Shown: positions 8,789-17,309, numbered from the stretch's first letter. The stretch is 64,000 nt of DNA from Acidobacteriota bacterium (GCA_019639235.1 JAHBSG010000020.1:1-64000); one strand, 5' to 3'. The notes: a model not told the origin generated them from the sequence alone. Program-made: numbers and translations.

Positions 8789-8817
8789 TTGACATGCACC
8801 CGCAGTTTTTCTAGCAT
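8789..8817 (+). promoter_or_regulatory. possible promoter upstream of tRNA genes
   Basis: TTGACA (8789-8794), a 17-bp spacer and TAGCAT (8812-8817). It could drive the two tRNA genes, but a terminator-like hairpin at 8822-8857 lies between. The assignment is therefore uncertain. Confidence 0.35.
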
Positions 8818-8821
8818 CAAG

Positions 8822-8857
8822 GTTCGCCCATTTCTCAGGAGACGGGCGGACTTTTTT
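8822..8857 (+). terminator. rho-independent terminator before tRNA-Val
   Basis: GTTCGCCC (8822-8829) pairs with GGGCGGAC (8844-8851) with one wobble, followed by TTTTTT. It probably ends transcription from the two secreted-protein genes. Confidence 0.65.
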
Positions 8858-8899
8858 GAAAATGCCGGTGCCTTTGGGGCAGCGTCACTCAGGAAGACC

Positions 8900-8975
8900 G
8901 GGCATGTACGTCAATTGGTAGACAGCCTCCCTTACAAGGAGGAAGTTAGGGGTTCGAGTCCCTTCGTGCCCACCA
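8900..8975 (+). tRNA. tRNA-Val (anticodon TAC)
   Basis: Acceptor arm GGGCATG pairs with CGTGCCC. The anticodon stem CCTCC/GGAGG encloses loop CTTACAA, giving anticodon TAC. The T arm contains GGTTCGAGTC. The 3' CCA is encoded at 8973-8975. All arms are intact. tRNA-Asp follows 33 bp downstream. Confidence 0.96.
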
Positions 8976-9008
8976 AGTTTGAAAATGGTCCCTTATCGGG
9001 ATCACCAC

Positions 9009-9085
9009 GGAGCCGTAGTTCAGTTGGTTAGAACGCCAGCCTGTCACGTTGGAGGTCGCGGGTTCGAGCCCCGTCGGCTCCGCCA
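9009..9085 (+). tRNA. tRNA-Asp (anticodon GTC)
   Basis: Acceptor GGAGCCG pairs with CGGCTCC. The anticodon stem CCAGC/GTTGG encloses CTGTCAC, giving GTC. The T loop is GTTCGAGCC and CCA is encoded at 9083-9085. A terminator follows immediately. Confidence 0.96.
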
Positions 9086-9095
9086 CATTTAAGAG

Positions 9096-9124
9096 AAGCC
9101 GCATTTTTTGATGCGGCTTTTTTA
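9096..9124 (+). terminator. rho-independent terminator after tRNA-Asp
   Basis: AAGCCGCA (9096-9103) pairs with TGCGGCTT (9112-9119) and is followed by a T run. It overlaps the 3' end of the convergent kinase gene, so it may act in both directions. Confidence 0.8.
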
Positions 9125-11974
9125 TTTTTGCTCGCGGGTGGTAAGAAGCACGGCGTCCGTGATCAACTTGCCGCGGACGACCGCGACCCGTTTGCCGTCC
9201 GGCGAAAAGGATAGATGATGGACCGAGTCCGGTTTTGTTGAAAGGTAAGGCCGAACTCGTTTTGTTGCAGGGTCGATGTTCCAAACGGTCGAGGCCGAAT
9301 CATCACCGCCGGTTCGTTCACGATAGAAGAAGCTTTCTCCGTCGTGCGACCATGTGAAAACCAGCAACGGCGAAATGTCCAGCACGACCTGCTCGCCAAC
9401 ACCGGCGACGGGGCGGATCACGACCCGGCCGCGGTTCGCCGCTTCGTCAAATTCCGCAACGGCAATTCGATCGCCGGCCGGCGACATCTCCCAATAAGTG
9501 TTTCCGAAAGGAGGCAGGAGTGAAATAGCCCCGCCATCGATCGGAACGCTTCCGACAAATCTTTCATCGCCTCTGTTCACCTGAAACAGCACGCTTCTGC
9601 CATCAGCGGAGCGACGCGGATTAAGGCCGGTGCCTTCCTCGGGGCCGATCATCACTTGATTGCTTCCATCGGCGTTCATTCGCCAGATCTTCCGCTCGCC
9701 CGACCGGTCGGAGACAAAGAAGATGAACCTCCCATCCGGCGAGACCATCGGTTCCCATTCGTTCGTCGTCCCGGAGGTCAGCCGGATCGGCTCTTTGCCG
9801 TCGAGCGAGGAGACCCAGATCTTTGGGATGTTGTTCTCGAGCCCGTCGTAAATGAGCTTTCCGTCCGGTGTCCACGAGGTTCGAAGATAGGCGGTCGCTT
9901 CGCGAGTGAGCTTTGTTAGTTCGTTCGGCGCATCGGCAGATCCGGTCCAGATATCGTTGGTCTGGCTGCGTTGAGCCGTGACGACCGAGCGGCCATTTGC
10001 ACTAAGGCTGATTCCGAAATATGAGTTCAGGTCGTTGGTCACGCGCGTCTCGAGCCCATCGCTGATGCGGACATGAAAAAGCTGATTGAGGTTCGAAACG
10101 GCGTCGCCCTGATTGACCAATAGCCCTTCGCCATCGGGCAGGACGGCGATCTCATTAATCTTCGTCCGCCGCGGCTGCATCACGACGGTTTCGGGGCCTC
10201 CGGTGGCCGGGATGCTGACCAGCGACCAACTCTCGGCCGTGCCAACGTTCTCGACCTTGCTGAAAAATATCCGCCGCTCATCAGCCGAGAAATGCGGGTC
10301 GCGAAGTATGGTGTTCTTCGGCGTCTGGTGAATAACGCGCTCATCGCCGCCGTCGATGGCGTTCGCCGAGATGAGCTGGATCGTTTCGCCATAGCGGATG
10401 ATGAGGACACGTTCGCCGTCGGCCGAGAGCGATCCGAGGTCGTTGACCGTTTCGATCAGCTTTCTCGGCTGGCCGCCGAGCGAGGAAATGCGGTAGAGCG
10501 TTCCGTGGGTATCGAGCCGACCGGCTGTAATGAAATATATCTGCGAACTATCGGGCGAGATCGCCATTCCGCCCCAATACCAGACCAGATCCGGCGGCAT
10601 CAGCGGCAGCGATGTCCGGTCGTCAACCCGGCGGATATACATCGCCCGCTGCTCGTTCTCCTCGATGGTGTTGTAAACGACCGAGCGGCCGTCAGGCGTT
10701 ATATGGGCATAGACGACGTTGTTCGATTGCGAAAGCTTACGCGGCACCATGTTCGCGAAATTGATCGCCCCGGAGGCCGGCCGCGAGAAATAGTACCAAC
10801 CGGCGACGGCCCCGATGAGCACGACGGCCGCCGCACCTATAAGCCAACGATACGAACCGACAGAAAATTCACGGTAGAGCCGCCGAAGCGAACTGCCCGA
10901 ACCGCCGCGTGTGTAGGTGTGCCAGATATCGGTGAGGATCGAATTGACCTCTTTCATCGAACGCGGCCTTGCCCGCCGGGATTTCGCGAGGCACTTTTCG
11001 ATCAGCCGAACGATCGGGTCCGGTATCTCGGGCCTGAGCGACCGCATCGACGGCGGGTCGGACTTGAGCAGGTTGCTGACTATCTCCGCATGGCTGTCGC
11101 CGGCGAACGGCCGCTTGCCGGTGAGTGCCTGATACATCACGACGCCGAGGCTGAAGATATCGCTTCGAAAGTCGACCTCTTTCCCTTCGGCCTGTTCGGG
11201 CGACATATAGGCCGGTGTTCCGATGACCTGCCCGGGCTGCGTCAGGCTATGGTCGTCCGGCGAACCGGCACGAAGGCGTTCATCGAACTGGGCAAGGCCG
11301 AAGTCTAGGACTTTCGGCGTTCCCGAGTTGGAAACTAGAATATTCCCCGGCTTGATGTCGCGGTGGATAATGCCGCGTTCGTGTGCATGGGCGAGGGCAT
11401 CTGAGATGCAGGTGAACCAATCAAGGAACGTCCGTATGTCGAGCCCGTTCTCGGGCGTGACCTCATCAAGCCGCTTGCCGTCAACGTACTCCATCGTGAT
11501 GATCGGCCGGCCGTCGATGTCCTCAACGGAATAGATGGTAGCAACGTTCGGGTGGTTGATGTTCGCAGCGGCGAGGGCTTCATTGTGAAAACGCTTTACG
11601 AATGCAGGGTCGCGGGCGAGAACACGGGGAAGCGTCTTTATTGCGGTCGGGCGGTTGAGCCGGGTGTCGGTCGCAAGATAAACATCGCCCATGCCGCCGG
11701 AGCCGATGCACCGCTCGATCTTGAAATGTCCAAACTCAGTTCCGGCAAGTGTCTGAGGAAGTTCATCGGGCGAGCCGGAGGAGATACCGGAGACGGCCGG
11801 TTGGTTGATGAATTCGCCGGCCTGCGACTCGGCCCCGAGGAGCGAGCGCACCTCGTCGAGGAGTTCTGCATCATCACCGCACTCACGTTCAATGTAGGAC
11901 TCCCGCTCCGCGGACGGCAGTTCGAGCGCGTTATTGAATATCTCGTTTATCTTTTCCCAGCGGTCGGGGGACAT
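9122..11974 (-). CDS. transmembrane Ser/Thr protein kinase with WD40/TolB-like propeller
   Basis: This is a 950-residue Hanks-type kinase. The ATG at 11974 was chosen because it falls just after the sigma gene stop. Residues 1-60 carry the module shared with the other kinase (W5, ALELP, ERESY). The kinase domain (about 83-345) shows GSGGMGDVY (91-99), AIKTL lysine near 113, HRDIKPGN and DFGLAQF. A membrane helix lies near 385-407 (WLIGAAAVVLIGAVAGW). The remainder is PD40/TolB-type beta-propeller repeats such as SPDGRFIFFVSDRSG and SPDGKRVAVVRG. A periplasmic propeller could sense a ligand. It is encoded directly after an ECF sigma gene. Confidence 0.93.
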   Translation of the reverse strand: MSPDRWEKINEIFNNALELPSAERESYIERECGDDAELLDEVRSLLGAESQAGEFINQPAVSGISSGSPDELPQTLAGTEFGHFKIERCIGSGGMGDVYLATDTRLNRPTAIKTLPRVLARDPAFVKRFHNEALAAANINHPNVATIYSVEDIDGRPIITMEYVDGKRLDEVTPENGLDIRTFLDWFTCISDALAHAHERGIIHRDIKPGNILVSNSGTPKVLDFGLAQFDERLRAGSPDDHSLTQPGQVIGTPAYMSPEQAEGKEVDFRSDIFSLGVVMYQALTGKRPFAGDSHAEIVSNLLKSDPPSMRSLRPEIPDPIVRLIEKCLAKSRRARPRSMKEVNSILTDIWHTYTRGGSGSSLRRLYREFSVGSYRWLIGAAAVVLIGAVAGWYYFSRPASGAINFANMVPRKLSQSNNVVYAHITPDGRSVVYNTIEENEQRAMYIRRVDDRTSLPLMPPDLVWYWGGMAISPDSSQIYFITAGRLDTHGTLYRISSLGGQPRKLIETVNDLGSLSADGERVLIIRYGETIQLISANAIDGGDERVIHQTPKNTILRDPHFSADERRIFFSKVENVGTAESWSLVSIPATGGPETVVMQPRRTKINEIAVLPDGEGLLVNQGDAVSNLNQLFHVRISDGLETRVTNDLNSYFGISLSANGRSVVTAQRSQTNDIWTGSADAPNELTKLTREATAYLRTSWTPDGKLIYDGLENNIPKIWVSSLDGKEPIRLTSGTTNEWEPMVSPDGRFIFFVSDRSGERKIWRMNADGSNQVMIGPEEGTGLNPRRSADGRSVLFQVNRGDERFVGSVPIDGGAISLLPPFGNTYWEMSPAGDRIAVAEFDEAANRGRVVIRPVAGVGEQVVLDISPLLVFTWSHDGESFFYRERTGGDDSASTVWNIDPATKRVRPYLSTKPDSVHHLSFSPDGKRVAVVRGKLITDAVLLTTREQK

Positions 11975-11976
11975 GG

Positions 11977-12549
11977 TTAGGCAGAGCCTTTTAATTCGCG
12001 ATACAGCCAAGCCCTAGCGAGGTTCCAGTCGCGGCGGACGGTTCGGGTCGAAAGGTCGAGCGTTTCGGCGACCTGATCTTCGGTGAGCCCGGCGAAATAC
12101 TTCATTTCAACTATCTGCGCCTGCCGCGGGCTGAGTTTTGCGAGCCGTTCGAGAGCCTCATCAAGCGCGATCATATCTTCGTGTTTTTCGATGGCGACCT
12201 CGGCACGATCATCGAGCGTGACCATTATCTGGTCGCCGCCACGCTTGAGGCTGTTTCGCTTGCGGGCGGAATCGACCAGCACCCGCCGCATCAACTGAGC
12301 GGAGATCGCAAAGAAATGATTCCGGTCCTGCCAATTCACCCGGTTCGAATCGACAAGCCTTAAAAACGCCTCATTGACGAGAGCGGTCGTCTGCAATGTG
12401 TGGTCGGGATTCTGCCGCCGCATGTAGTTGCGGGCAAGACGGCGGAGTTCCTGATAAACGGCCGGCATCAACTGCTCGAGCGCGCCGTCATCGCCCTCAC
12501 GCCAGGCGAGCAGCAATTGGGTTATTTCAGGCGAATCTTTCGTCGTCAT
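11977..12549 (-). CDS. ECF RNA polymerase sigma factor
   Basis: This 190-residue ECF sigma factor is of the same subfamily as the one at 5006-5560. Region 2 shows MPAVYQELRRLARNYMRRQ and TTALVNEAFLRLVDSN. Region 4 shows LSPRQAQIVEMKYFAGLT followed by a helix-turn-helix QVAETLDLSTRTVRRDW. The kinase ATG begins two bases after this stop codon, so the two are almost certainly co-transcribed and translationally coupled. No zinc-binding anti-sigma gene is present. Confidence 0.93.
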   Translation of the reverse strand: MTTKDSPEITQLLLAWREGDDGALEQLMPAVYQELRRLARNYMRRQNPDHTLQTTALVNEAFLRLVDSNRVNWQDRNHFFAISAQLMRRVLVDSARKRNSLKRGGDQIMVTLDDRAEVAIEKHEDMIALDEALERLAKLSPRQAQIVEMKYFAGLTEDQVAETLDLSTRTVRRDWNLARAWLYRELKGSA

Positions 12550-12749
12550 TTCGGGATAACGATCAGCGTCAAGAACTTACCTTTCAAACTGCAATACGGC
12601 GATTCTAGCACATAGGTTCGCTGCCGCTTAGCTTTGCTCACATTTTCGTCTTGTGTCCTGTTACATCCGCGTGTGTCGTCTTATCGGGATGAAGACCGGC
12701 GGCAGCGTCGGCGAAGTCATACACGGAATTTATACGGAGCGATCATTTT

Positions 12750-13256
12750 ATGGCAAGGCTACAAGAATTCAATGGGTTCACGCAGGTGAATCTTCACGCG
12801 TCGGTCGGCGAGAACGGCGTCAACGCGAAGAACGATGTCATCGCGGTTCAGGCCCTGATGCGTTACGGGCTCAACTGGCGTCGGTCATGGGCGGATGTCG
12901 AACTGCCCGAACCGAACGGAGTTATGGGGCCGAAGACGGCGGCACTCATTCGCCGCTTTCAGCAGGAGCTACGGAAGTCCGCCGGCCGCGGCGTGATAGT
13001 TGACGGCCGCATCGACCCGGCGAAGGGAATTCGGCCCTCGGGCCGCCGGGCAATGTGGACGATCCTGATGCTGAACACGGCAGCGGTCGAAACTTTCCTG
13101 CTCAGCGGTTCGCAGGGGACAAACTACATTGCGGAGATCAGCAAGCATTACCCGGCATTCAAGGCGGCCGTCAGCAGCAACGGAGTGGGCACGCTGGACC
13201 TTGAACTCGAGGGCTCGGCACCCGGGATCGGGACGCTCGGGCTTTCGCTTGAATAA
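12750..13256 (+). CDS. peptidoglycan-binding-like domain protein
   Basis: This 168-residue protein has no signal peptide. Residues about 8-90 resemble a peptidoglycan-binding (PGBD) domain: a VGENGVNAKNDVIAVQALM segment, then NGVMGPKTAALIRRFQQEL, the usual G...G..T...I..FQ pattern. The C-terminal part ends in a Gly/Leu-rich LELEGSAPGIGTLGLSLE tail of unknown role. Such domains occur both in cell-wall enzymes and in exported effectors. No catalytic domain is attached here. It stands before a small secreted protein gene 33 bp downstream. Confidence 0.65.
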   Translation: MARLQEFNGFTQVNLHASVGENGVNAKNDVIAVQALMRYGLNWRRSWADVELPEPNGVMGPKTAALIRRFQQELRKSAGRGVIVDGRIDPAKGIRPSGRRAMWTILMLNTAAVETFLLSGSQGTNYIAEISKHYPAFKAAVSSNGVGTLDLELEGSAPGIGTLGLSLE

Positions 13257-13289
13257 GACACGATCAAACGACAAAAGGAGAAAAACACA

Positions 13290-13559
13290 ATGAACAAGAA
13301 GATGAAAACGATACTCGCGGCCGCGGTCCTGATGCTTGGGACGGTCGCAGCTATGCCGGCGGACCTCAAGAATGAGGACGGAAAGCGTTACGAGGTAAAG
13401 GTCCACGACGGCGGCACGACGCGCAACACGTGGATCGACGGTAACTCAACGGTCCTTAGCATCTGCAGCAGCTGCGAGATCGAGGTCGTCGGCATCGGGA
13501 AAATGCGGGTCAGCGGCTCGGACAAGCTGATCATCAAGAACGGAAAGTTGAGCAAGTAA
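13290..13559 (+). CDS. small secreted hypothetical protein
   Basis: This 89-residue protein is preceded by AAAGGAG at good spacing. It has a signal peptide (KTILAAAVLMLGTVAAMPA). The mature part of about 65 residues is beta-rich, with one Cys pair SICSSC. Its two closest halves read as KRYEVKVHDGGTT and KLIIKNGKLSK, which suggests a small beta-sandwich. I recognise no family. It may be co-transcribed with the peptidoglycan-binding protein upstream. Confidence 0.65.
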   Translation: MNKKMKTILAAAVLMLGTVAAMPADLKNEDGKRYEVKVHDGGTTRNTWIDGNSTVLSICSSCEIEVVGIGKMRVSGSDKLIIKNGKLSK

Positions 13560-13594
13560 ACGGAACCGGGTCAGGGGTGAATTTGGAGGCAGTA

Positions 13595-14227
13595 ATGTTT
13601 AGCGAAGCGATCACAGAAGAGCATGTTTATCCGCGTCCCGGCGAGGGCAGCGTTTTTCCGGCGACGGTGTTTGAGAGATCGGCGGCGACCGGCGTGGTCA
13701 CTCTCGCATTCGCAACCGACCCGGTCGCCCGATGACTCTACCCGGACGCGGCGGACTACCTGATCCATTTTCCGCACTTCATTCGCGGGTTCGCCGGGGC
13801 CGCATTTGACGCGGAGACAGCGTTCATGACCTCAGATATGAGCGGAGCTGCACTTTGGCTGCCGCCAGGGTTCGGGGCGGACGACGATCAGCTCAACGAG
13901 CTTTTCGAACTTACCGTCCCGGAACGGCTGAAGCCGGAGCTTTTTGAGATGTTCGACCAAATGGCGGCGTTCCATCCGAAGGAATCCCACTGGTACCTGC
14001 CGATGATCGGCGTTGAGACGAGGAGTCAGGGAAAAGGTATCGGCGCAAAGTTGATGCGGCACGCGCTTGAGCGAGTCGATTCGGAGGGTCTGCCGGCGTA
14101 TCTCGAATCTTCGAATCCGCGGAACATCTCGCTCTACGAACGATTCGGATTTGCTGTTGTCGGGACGATCAAGGCCGGCTCGGCACCACCGATGTATCCG
14201 ATGTACCGGCGGCCGCTCGGCGGCTAA
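13595..14227 (+). pseudogene. GNAT N-acetyltransferase interrupted by in-frame TGA
   Basis: Reading from the ATG at 13595 (GGAGG 7 bp upstream) gives a GNAT-family protein of 210 codons with one stop at codon 47 (TGA, 13733-13735). The flanking residues read DPVAR-stop-LYPDA. Related proteins have Trp here, so TGG to TGA is the obvious change. The rest is intact. The acetyl-CoA loop RSQGKGIGAKLM lies near residue 150, and SLYERFGF is present near the C terminus. The frame is the same on both sides, so this is a nonsense change and not an indel. It could be a real pseudogene, a sequencing error or readthrough. Confidence 0.8.
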
Positions 14228-14290
14228 AGCAGGGCGAAAGGCTTTTCGAGCGAGGGGTGACGTAAACGCACTTTTATAAGGAGAAAAATA

Positions 14291-15238
14291 ATGTTAGACG
14301 CAATCACAACCAGAAGTAATAAAGGCTCCCTGCCGAAATATGATTACCGCGAAACGATCGTCGCCTCGCGGCGGGTGAACTGGGCGATCGAGGACATCAT
14401 CGGCGGCGATAAGAAGCTCGACTTCAGCAAGCGGTTCATGCCCGAATCGCTCGCACGGGTCGATGGGCTCGGCTTTCTGAACGAAGACGAAAAGCGAGTG
14501 CTGAACCAGATCCGCGGCCACGCATATCTGTCGATCTTCGGGCTCGTTGAGGAGTTCATTCTGCCGTTCGTGCTCGACCACGTAAGGCCGTCGCTCGACA
14601 AGGACGACTACCGTGTCCGGGCTTTCCTGCAGTTTGCGAGCGAAGAGGCAAAGCACATTCAGCTTTTCAAGCGGTTCAGCCGCGAGTTTCAAGAGAATTT
14701 TGGCACCGAGTGCAAGGTCATTGGCCCGCCGGCCGAGGTTGCAAAGGCCGTTCTTGCCCATGGGCCGCTCGGCGTCGGCTTGGTCATTCTTCACATCGAA
14801 TGGATGACGCAGCGGCATTACCTTGACAGCATCAGGAACGATCAGGACCTCGACCCGCAGTTCAAGAGCCTGCTAAAGCACCACTGGCTCGAGGAAGCGC
14901 AGCACGCGAAGCTCGACACGATGATGATCGAGGCACTAGCCGCCGGAATGTCGGAGCAGCAGATCAAGGAAGGCGTCGCGGACTATTTGGACATCGGCGG
15001 TTTTCTCGATACGGGCCTCAAGCAGCAGACGCTCTTTGACCTTGAGGCGTTCGAGACTGCGACGGGCCGCACGCTTACCGAGGCGGAACGCGAGGAGTTC
15101 ATCACGGTACAGCATCAGGCAAACCGCTGGACGTATCTCGGAACCGGGATGTCGCACCCGAAGTTTCTTGAAACGGTCGGAGCTCTCGACCCGGCGGAAC
15201 GGGAAAAGCTGGAAGAGGTAGTACCGGCATTTTGCTAA
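14291..15238 (+). CDS. AurF-like diiron ferritin-fold oxygenase
   Basis: This 315-residue soluble helical protein carries the AurF-type diiron ligand pattern: a Glu in LVEEF (87/88), ExxH at 119-122 (EEAKH), Glu170 (HIEW), His197/198 and ExxH at 202-205 (EEAQH). AurF family enzymes oxidise arylamines, but many bacterial homologues are uncharacterised, so no substrate can be assigned. AAGGAG precedes the ATG. An OsmC-type thiol peroxidase lies 70 bp downstream and a broken GNAT gene lies upstream, which may indicate a small oxidative or detoxification unit. Confidence 0.78.
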   Translation: MLDAITTRSNKGSLPKYDYRETIVASRRVNWAIEDIIGGDKKLDFSKRFMPESLARVDGLGFLNEDEKRVLNQIRGHAYLSIFGLVEEFILPFVLDHVRPSLDKDDYRVRAFLQFASEEAKHIQLFKRFSREFQENFGTECKVIGPPAEVAKAVLAHGPLGVGLVILHIEWMTQRHYLDSIRNDQDLDPQFKSLLKHHWLEEAQHAKLDTMMIEALAAGMSEQQIKEGVADYLDIGGFLDTGLKQQTLFDLEAFETATGRTLTEAEREEFITVQHQANRWTYLGTGMSHPKFLETVGALDPAEREKLEEVVPAFC

Positions 15239-15308
15239 ATGCCTACACGGGAGGCGGCCCGGATCGCCATCTTGCACCAGATAACAAAGCAATATTTAGG
15301 AGAGAATT

Positions 15309-15878
15309 ATGCAGACAGCACAGAAAGAACAAAAGATAGTTAACGGCGTCAACGTAACGGAGCTTTTCGAAACGATCGATGCCATCGGCGGGAACAAAGA
15401 GATCGCGAAATTCAATTTTCGGGCGAGCAACAAGTGGATCAACGGCGGCCAGAACGAGACGATTGTTGACGACTACGACGGAGCTTGCCAGACCTTCAAG
15501 CGCGACACGCCGTTCGTGTTCCGAAAGGACGAGCCGGCCATTTTGCTCGGAACGGATACCGGTGCGAACCCGGTCGAGTACCTGCTTGCGGCACTCGCCG
15601 GCTGCCTTACGACGAGCCTCGTGTACCACGCCGCGGCGAAGGGCATCAAGGTCGAGGAGGTTACATCGACTTATTCGGGTAACCTCGATCTTCGCGGGTT
15701 CCTCGGGATGGATCCGAACGTCCGTAACGGCTACAGCGATATCAACATCGAGTTCCGGGTCAAGGGCGATGCCACTCCCGAGCAGCTTGAGGAGCTTGTC
15801 CGTGTCGCCGAGCAGCGTTCGCCGGTCTATGACGTGGTGTCGAAGAGCGTTCCGCTGACGGTCACGATAGCAAAGTAG
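15309..15878 (+). CDS. OsmC/Ohr family protein
   Basis: This 189-residue OsmC-family protein is of the group that reduces organic peroxides or binds thiols. The family core is visible: GTDTGANPVEYLLAALAGC with the N-terminal active-site Cys near residue 98. The C-terminal part reads EQRSPVYDVVSKS, where many OsmC/Ohr proteins have a second Cys before Pro. Here that position is Ser. A one-Cys variant would need another thiol to recycle or may not be a peroxidase. AGGAGA precedes the ATG. It probably shares a transcript with the diiron protein. Confidence 0.88.
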   Translation: MQTAQKEQKIVNGVNVTELFETIDAIGGNKEIAKFNFRASNKWINGGQNETIVDDYDGACQTFKRDTPFVFRKDEPAILLGTDTGANPVEYLLAALAGCLTTSLVYHAAAKGIKVEEVTSTYSGNLDLRGFLGMDPNVRNGYSDINIEFRVKGDATPEQLEELVRVAEQRSPVYDVVSKSVPLTVTIAK

Positions 15879-15916
15879 AAAAAAGTCGGTCCGACTGAAT
15901 CCGAACGCATCCGGGG

Positions 15917-15980
15917 CTCGAAAACTAGGAATGAACCAATTCGACAAGGTTCTGCACTAAAGGTACTCCTAGTTTTCGAG
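15917..15980. repeat. perfect 14-bp inverted repeat between convergent genes
   Basis: CTCGAAAACTAGGA (15917-15930) and its exact reverse complement (15967-15980) enclose 36 bp. There is no T tract, so this is not a standard terminator. A true terminator follows at 15994. Confidence 0.8.
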
Positions 15981-15993
15981 CAAGGGGAAGGAA

Positions 15994-16027
15994 AAAAAGC
16001 CGCGGGAATCGCTTCCGGCGGCTTTTT
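15994..16027. terminator. bidirectional terminator between osmC-like gene and mglA
   Basis: AAAAGCCGC pairs with GCGGCTTTT across a short loop, with A and T runs on the two sides. It suits both converging transcripts. Confidence 0.75.
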
Positions 16028-16049
16028 ATTTTGATCGGTTCGCTTCCGG

Positions 16050-16634
16050 TTAGGTCTTTCGAAGCTCCGTAAGTACTTGTTTTGCAACGGCTTTCAGCGT
16101 ATCGAAGACGCCGTTTCCGGTGGTTGCGACCGCTTCAAAGACCGGTTCGCCCTTTTTCTGAAGCTCGTAGGTCAGGTCTTCGACCGGAACCGCTCCCGGA
16201 AGGTCGCGTTTGTTCAACTGCAGAACGTAGGGCAACTGCATCAGGTCGTATCCCTGTGTTTGCAGGTTTTCCTCCAGGTTATATAGCGATTCGACGTTCG
16301 CATCCATCCTTTCTTCCTGGCTATCAGCGACAAAAACGACGCCGTCAACGCCTTTCAGGATCAGCTTTCGCGAGGCGTCGTAATAGACCTGGCCCGGAAC
16401 GGTATAGAGGTGAAAACGCGTCTTAAAGCCGCGGACGGTCCCGAGCTCAAGCGGCATAAAGTCAAAAAAGAGCGTGCGGTCCGTTTCGGTCGCAAGGCTA
16501 ATGAGTTTGCCTTTCGCCTGAGGGGCCGTAGCGTCGTAGATATACTGAAGATTCGTCGTTTTACCGCAAAGGCCCGGCCCGTAATAAACGATCTTGCAAT
16601 TGATTTCCCGCGATGCGTAGTTGATAAAGGTCAT
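16050..16634 (-). CDS. mglA: MglA-type small Ras-like GTPase
   Basis: This 194-residue GTPase matches MglA, the polarity switch of gliding and type IV pilus systems. The P-loop is [10 protein letters not shown] (about 18-27). DRTLFFDF and the switch II region [13 protein letters not shown] include the MglA-type replacement of the usual DxxG Asp. NKRD near 142 gives guanine specificity. It lies 40 bp downstream of its predicted GTPase-activating partner mglB on the same strand. The product should cycle between poles in cytoplasm. No pilus or gliding motor genes are in the window. Confidence 0.95.
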   Translation of the reverse strand: MTFINYASREINCKIVYYGPGLCGKTTNLQYIYDATAPQAKGKLISLATETDRTLFFDFMPLELGTVRGFKTRFHLYTVPGQVYYDASRKLILKGVDGVVFVADSQEERMDANVESLYNLEENLQTQGYDLMQLPYVLQLNKRDLPGAVPVEDLTYELQKKGEPVFEAVATTGNGVFDTLKAVAKQVLTELRKT

Positions 16635-16673
16635 GGCTCTGCTTGGGGCTGTTCGTTTAACGCCGTAAATATT

Positions 16674-17156
16674 CTAGCTAAAAAGGCTGTCAATATCCTC
16701 ATCCGTGATGTCGGCGAATGCCGATGCACTGTTTGCGGCAAATGCCTGCGACTGCTTTGAGGCTTCCTCGAGAATTGCCGCAACTTCGTAGCTCGCGCGC
16801 TTTGTCCGGAGCTTTACAAGGCCGAGGGTCGAACGTTCATCAAACACGACGACCAAAAGGCTGCGGCCGATGACGCTGATAAAGATGCTCTCGCGTTCGC
16901 CTTCGTGGAAAACTGCCGGGAAGCCGTCCTCACCGATAAGCTTTGCCATGCTGTTGGTCGCGGCAACGTTGCCGGCCGCAAGCGAAGCAAAGCTTGTCGT
17001 ATCCATATCGCCGATCTCACCGTTGAAAGCGATCGTTTGCCCGTCGCGGTCAACAAGGAAAACGACCCGGGCGACGCACTCAACGCATAAACGGGCGAGG
17101 ACGGTCTTCAGTTTCTGAAACTCTTGTTCCTGCAGGATAAAGGGCGAATGGGCCAT
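16674..17156 (-). CDS. mglB: MglB-type roadblock/LC7 GTPase-activating protein
   Basis: This 160-residue roadblock/LC7-domain protein lies directly upstream of mglA, the canonical order. The domain spans about residues 12-125 (VVFLVDRDGQTIAF, ATNSMAKLIGEDG, SLLVVVFDERSTLGLVKLR). The C-terminal tail ends ADITDEDIDSLFS. In Myxococcus and Thermus, MglB dimers stimulate GTP hydrolysis by MglA. I set the start at the ATG at 17156, because longer in-frame extensions read into the divergent yvcK region and are antisense-like. Confidence 0.92.
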   Translation of the reverse strand: MAHSPFILQEQEFQKLKTVLARLCVECVARVVFLVDRDGQTIAFNGEIGDMDTTSFASLAAGNVAATNSMAKLIGEDGFPAVFHEGERESIFISVIGRSLLVVVFDERSTLGLVKLRTKRASYEVAAILEEASKQSQAFAANSASAFADITDEDIDSLFS

Positions 17157-17309
17157 TTCGTGATTACCCGAAAGATTAGGATGAAAAAGAGAACTCTGCG
17201 GATCCGCAACTTCCTCGAAAGTCGGAGGGAAGGTCGAGCGACCAAATATAAAGGTAGCATAGCCAAGAGCGGGCAAACAAGATGTTTTTAAACTTTTTTG
17301 CCAAAAATC

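Noticed and set aside
10292..11308. 338-residue open frame on the plus strand inside the kinase gene
   Set aside because: It is antisense to the kinase at 9122-11974, which has full domain support. GC-rich codon bias creates long antisense frames. It has no recognisable domain.
13733..13735. TGA as selenocysteine in the GNAT gene
   Set aside because: GNAT enzymes have no known Sec at this site, family members carry Trp, and I see no selenocysteine-insertion hairpin right after the codon.
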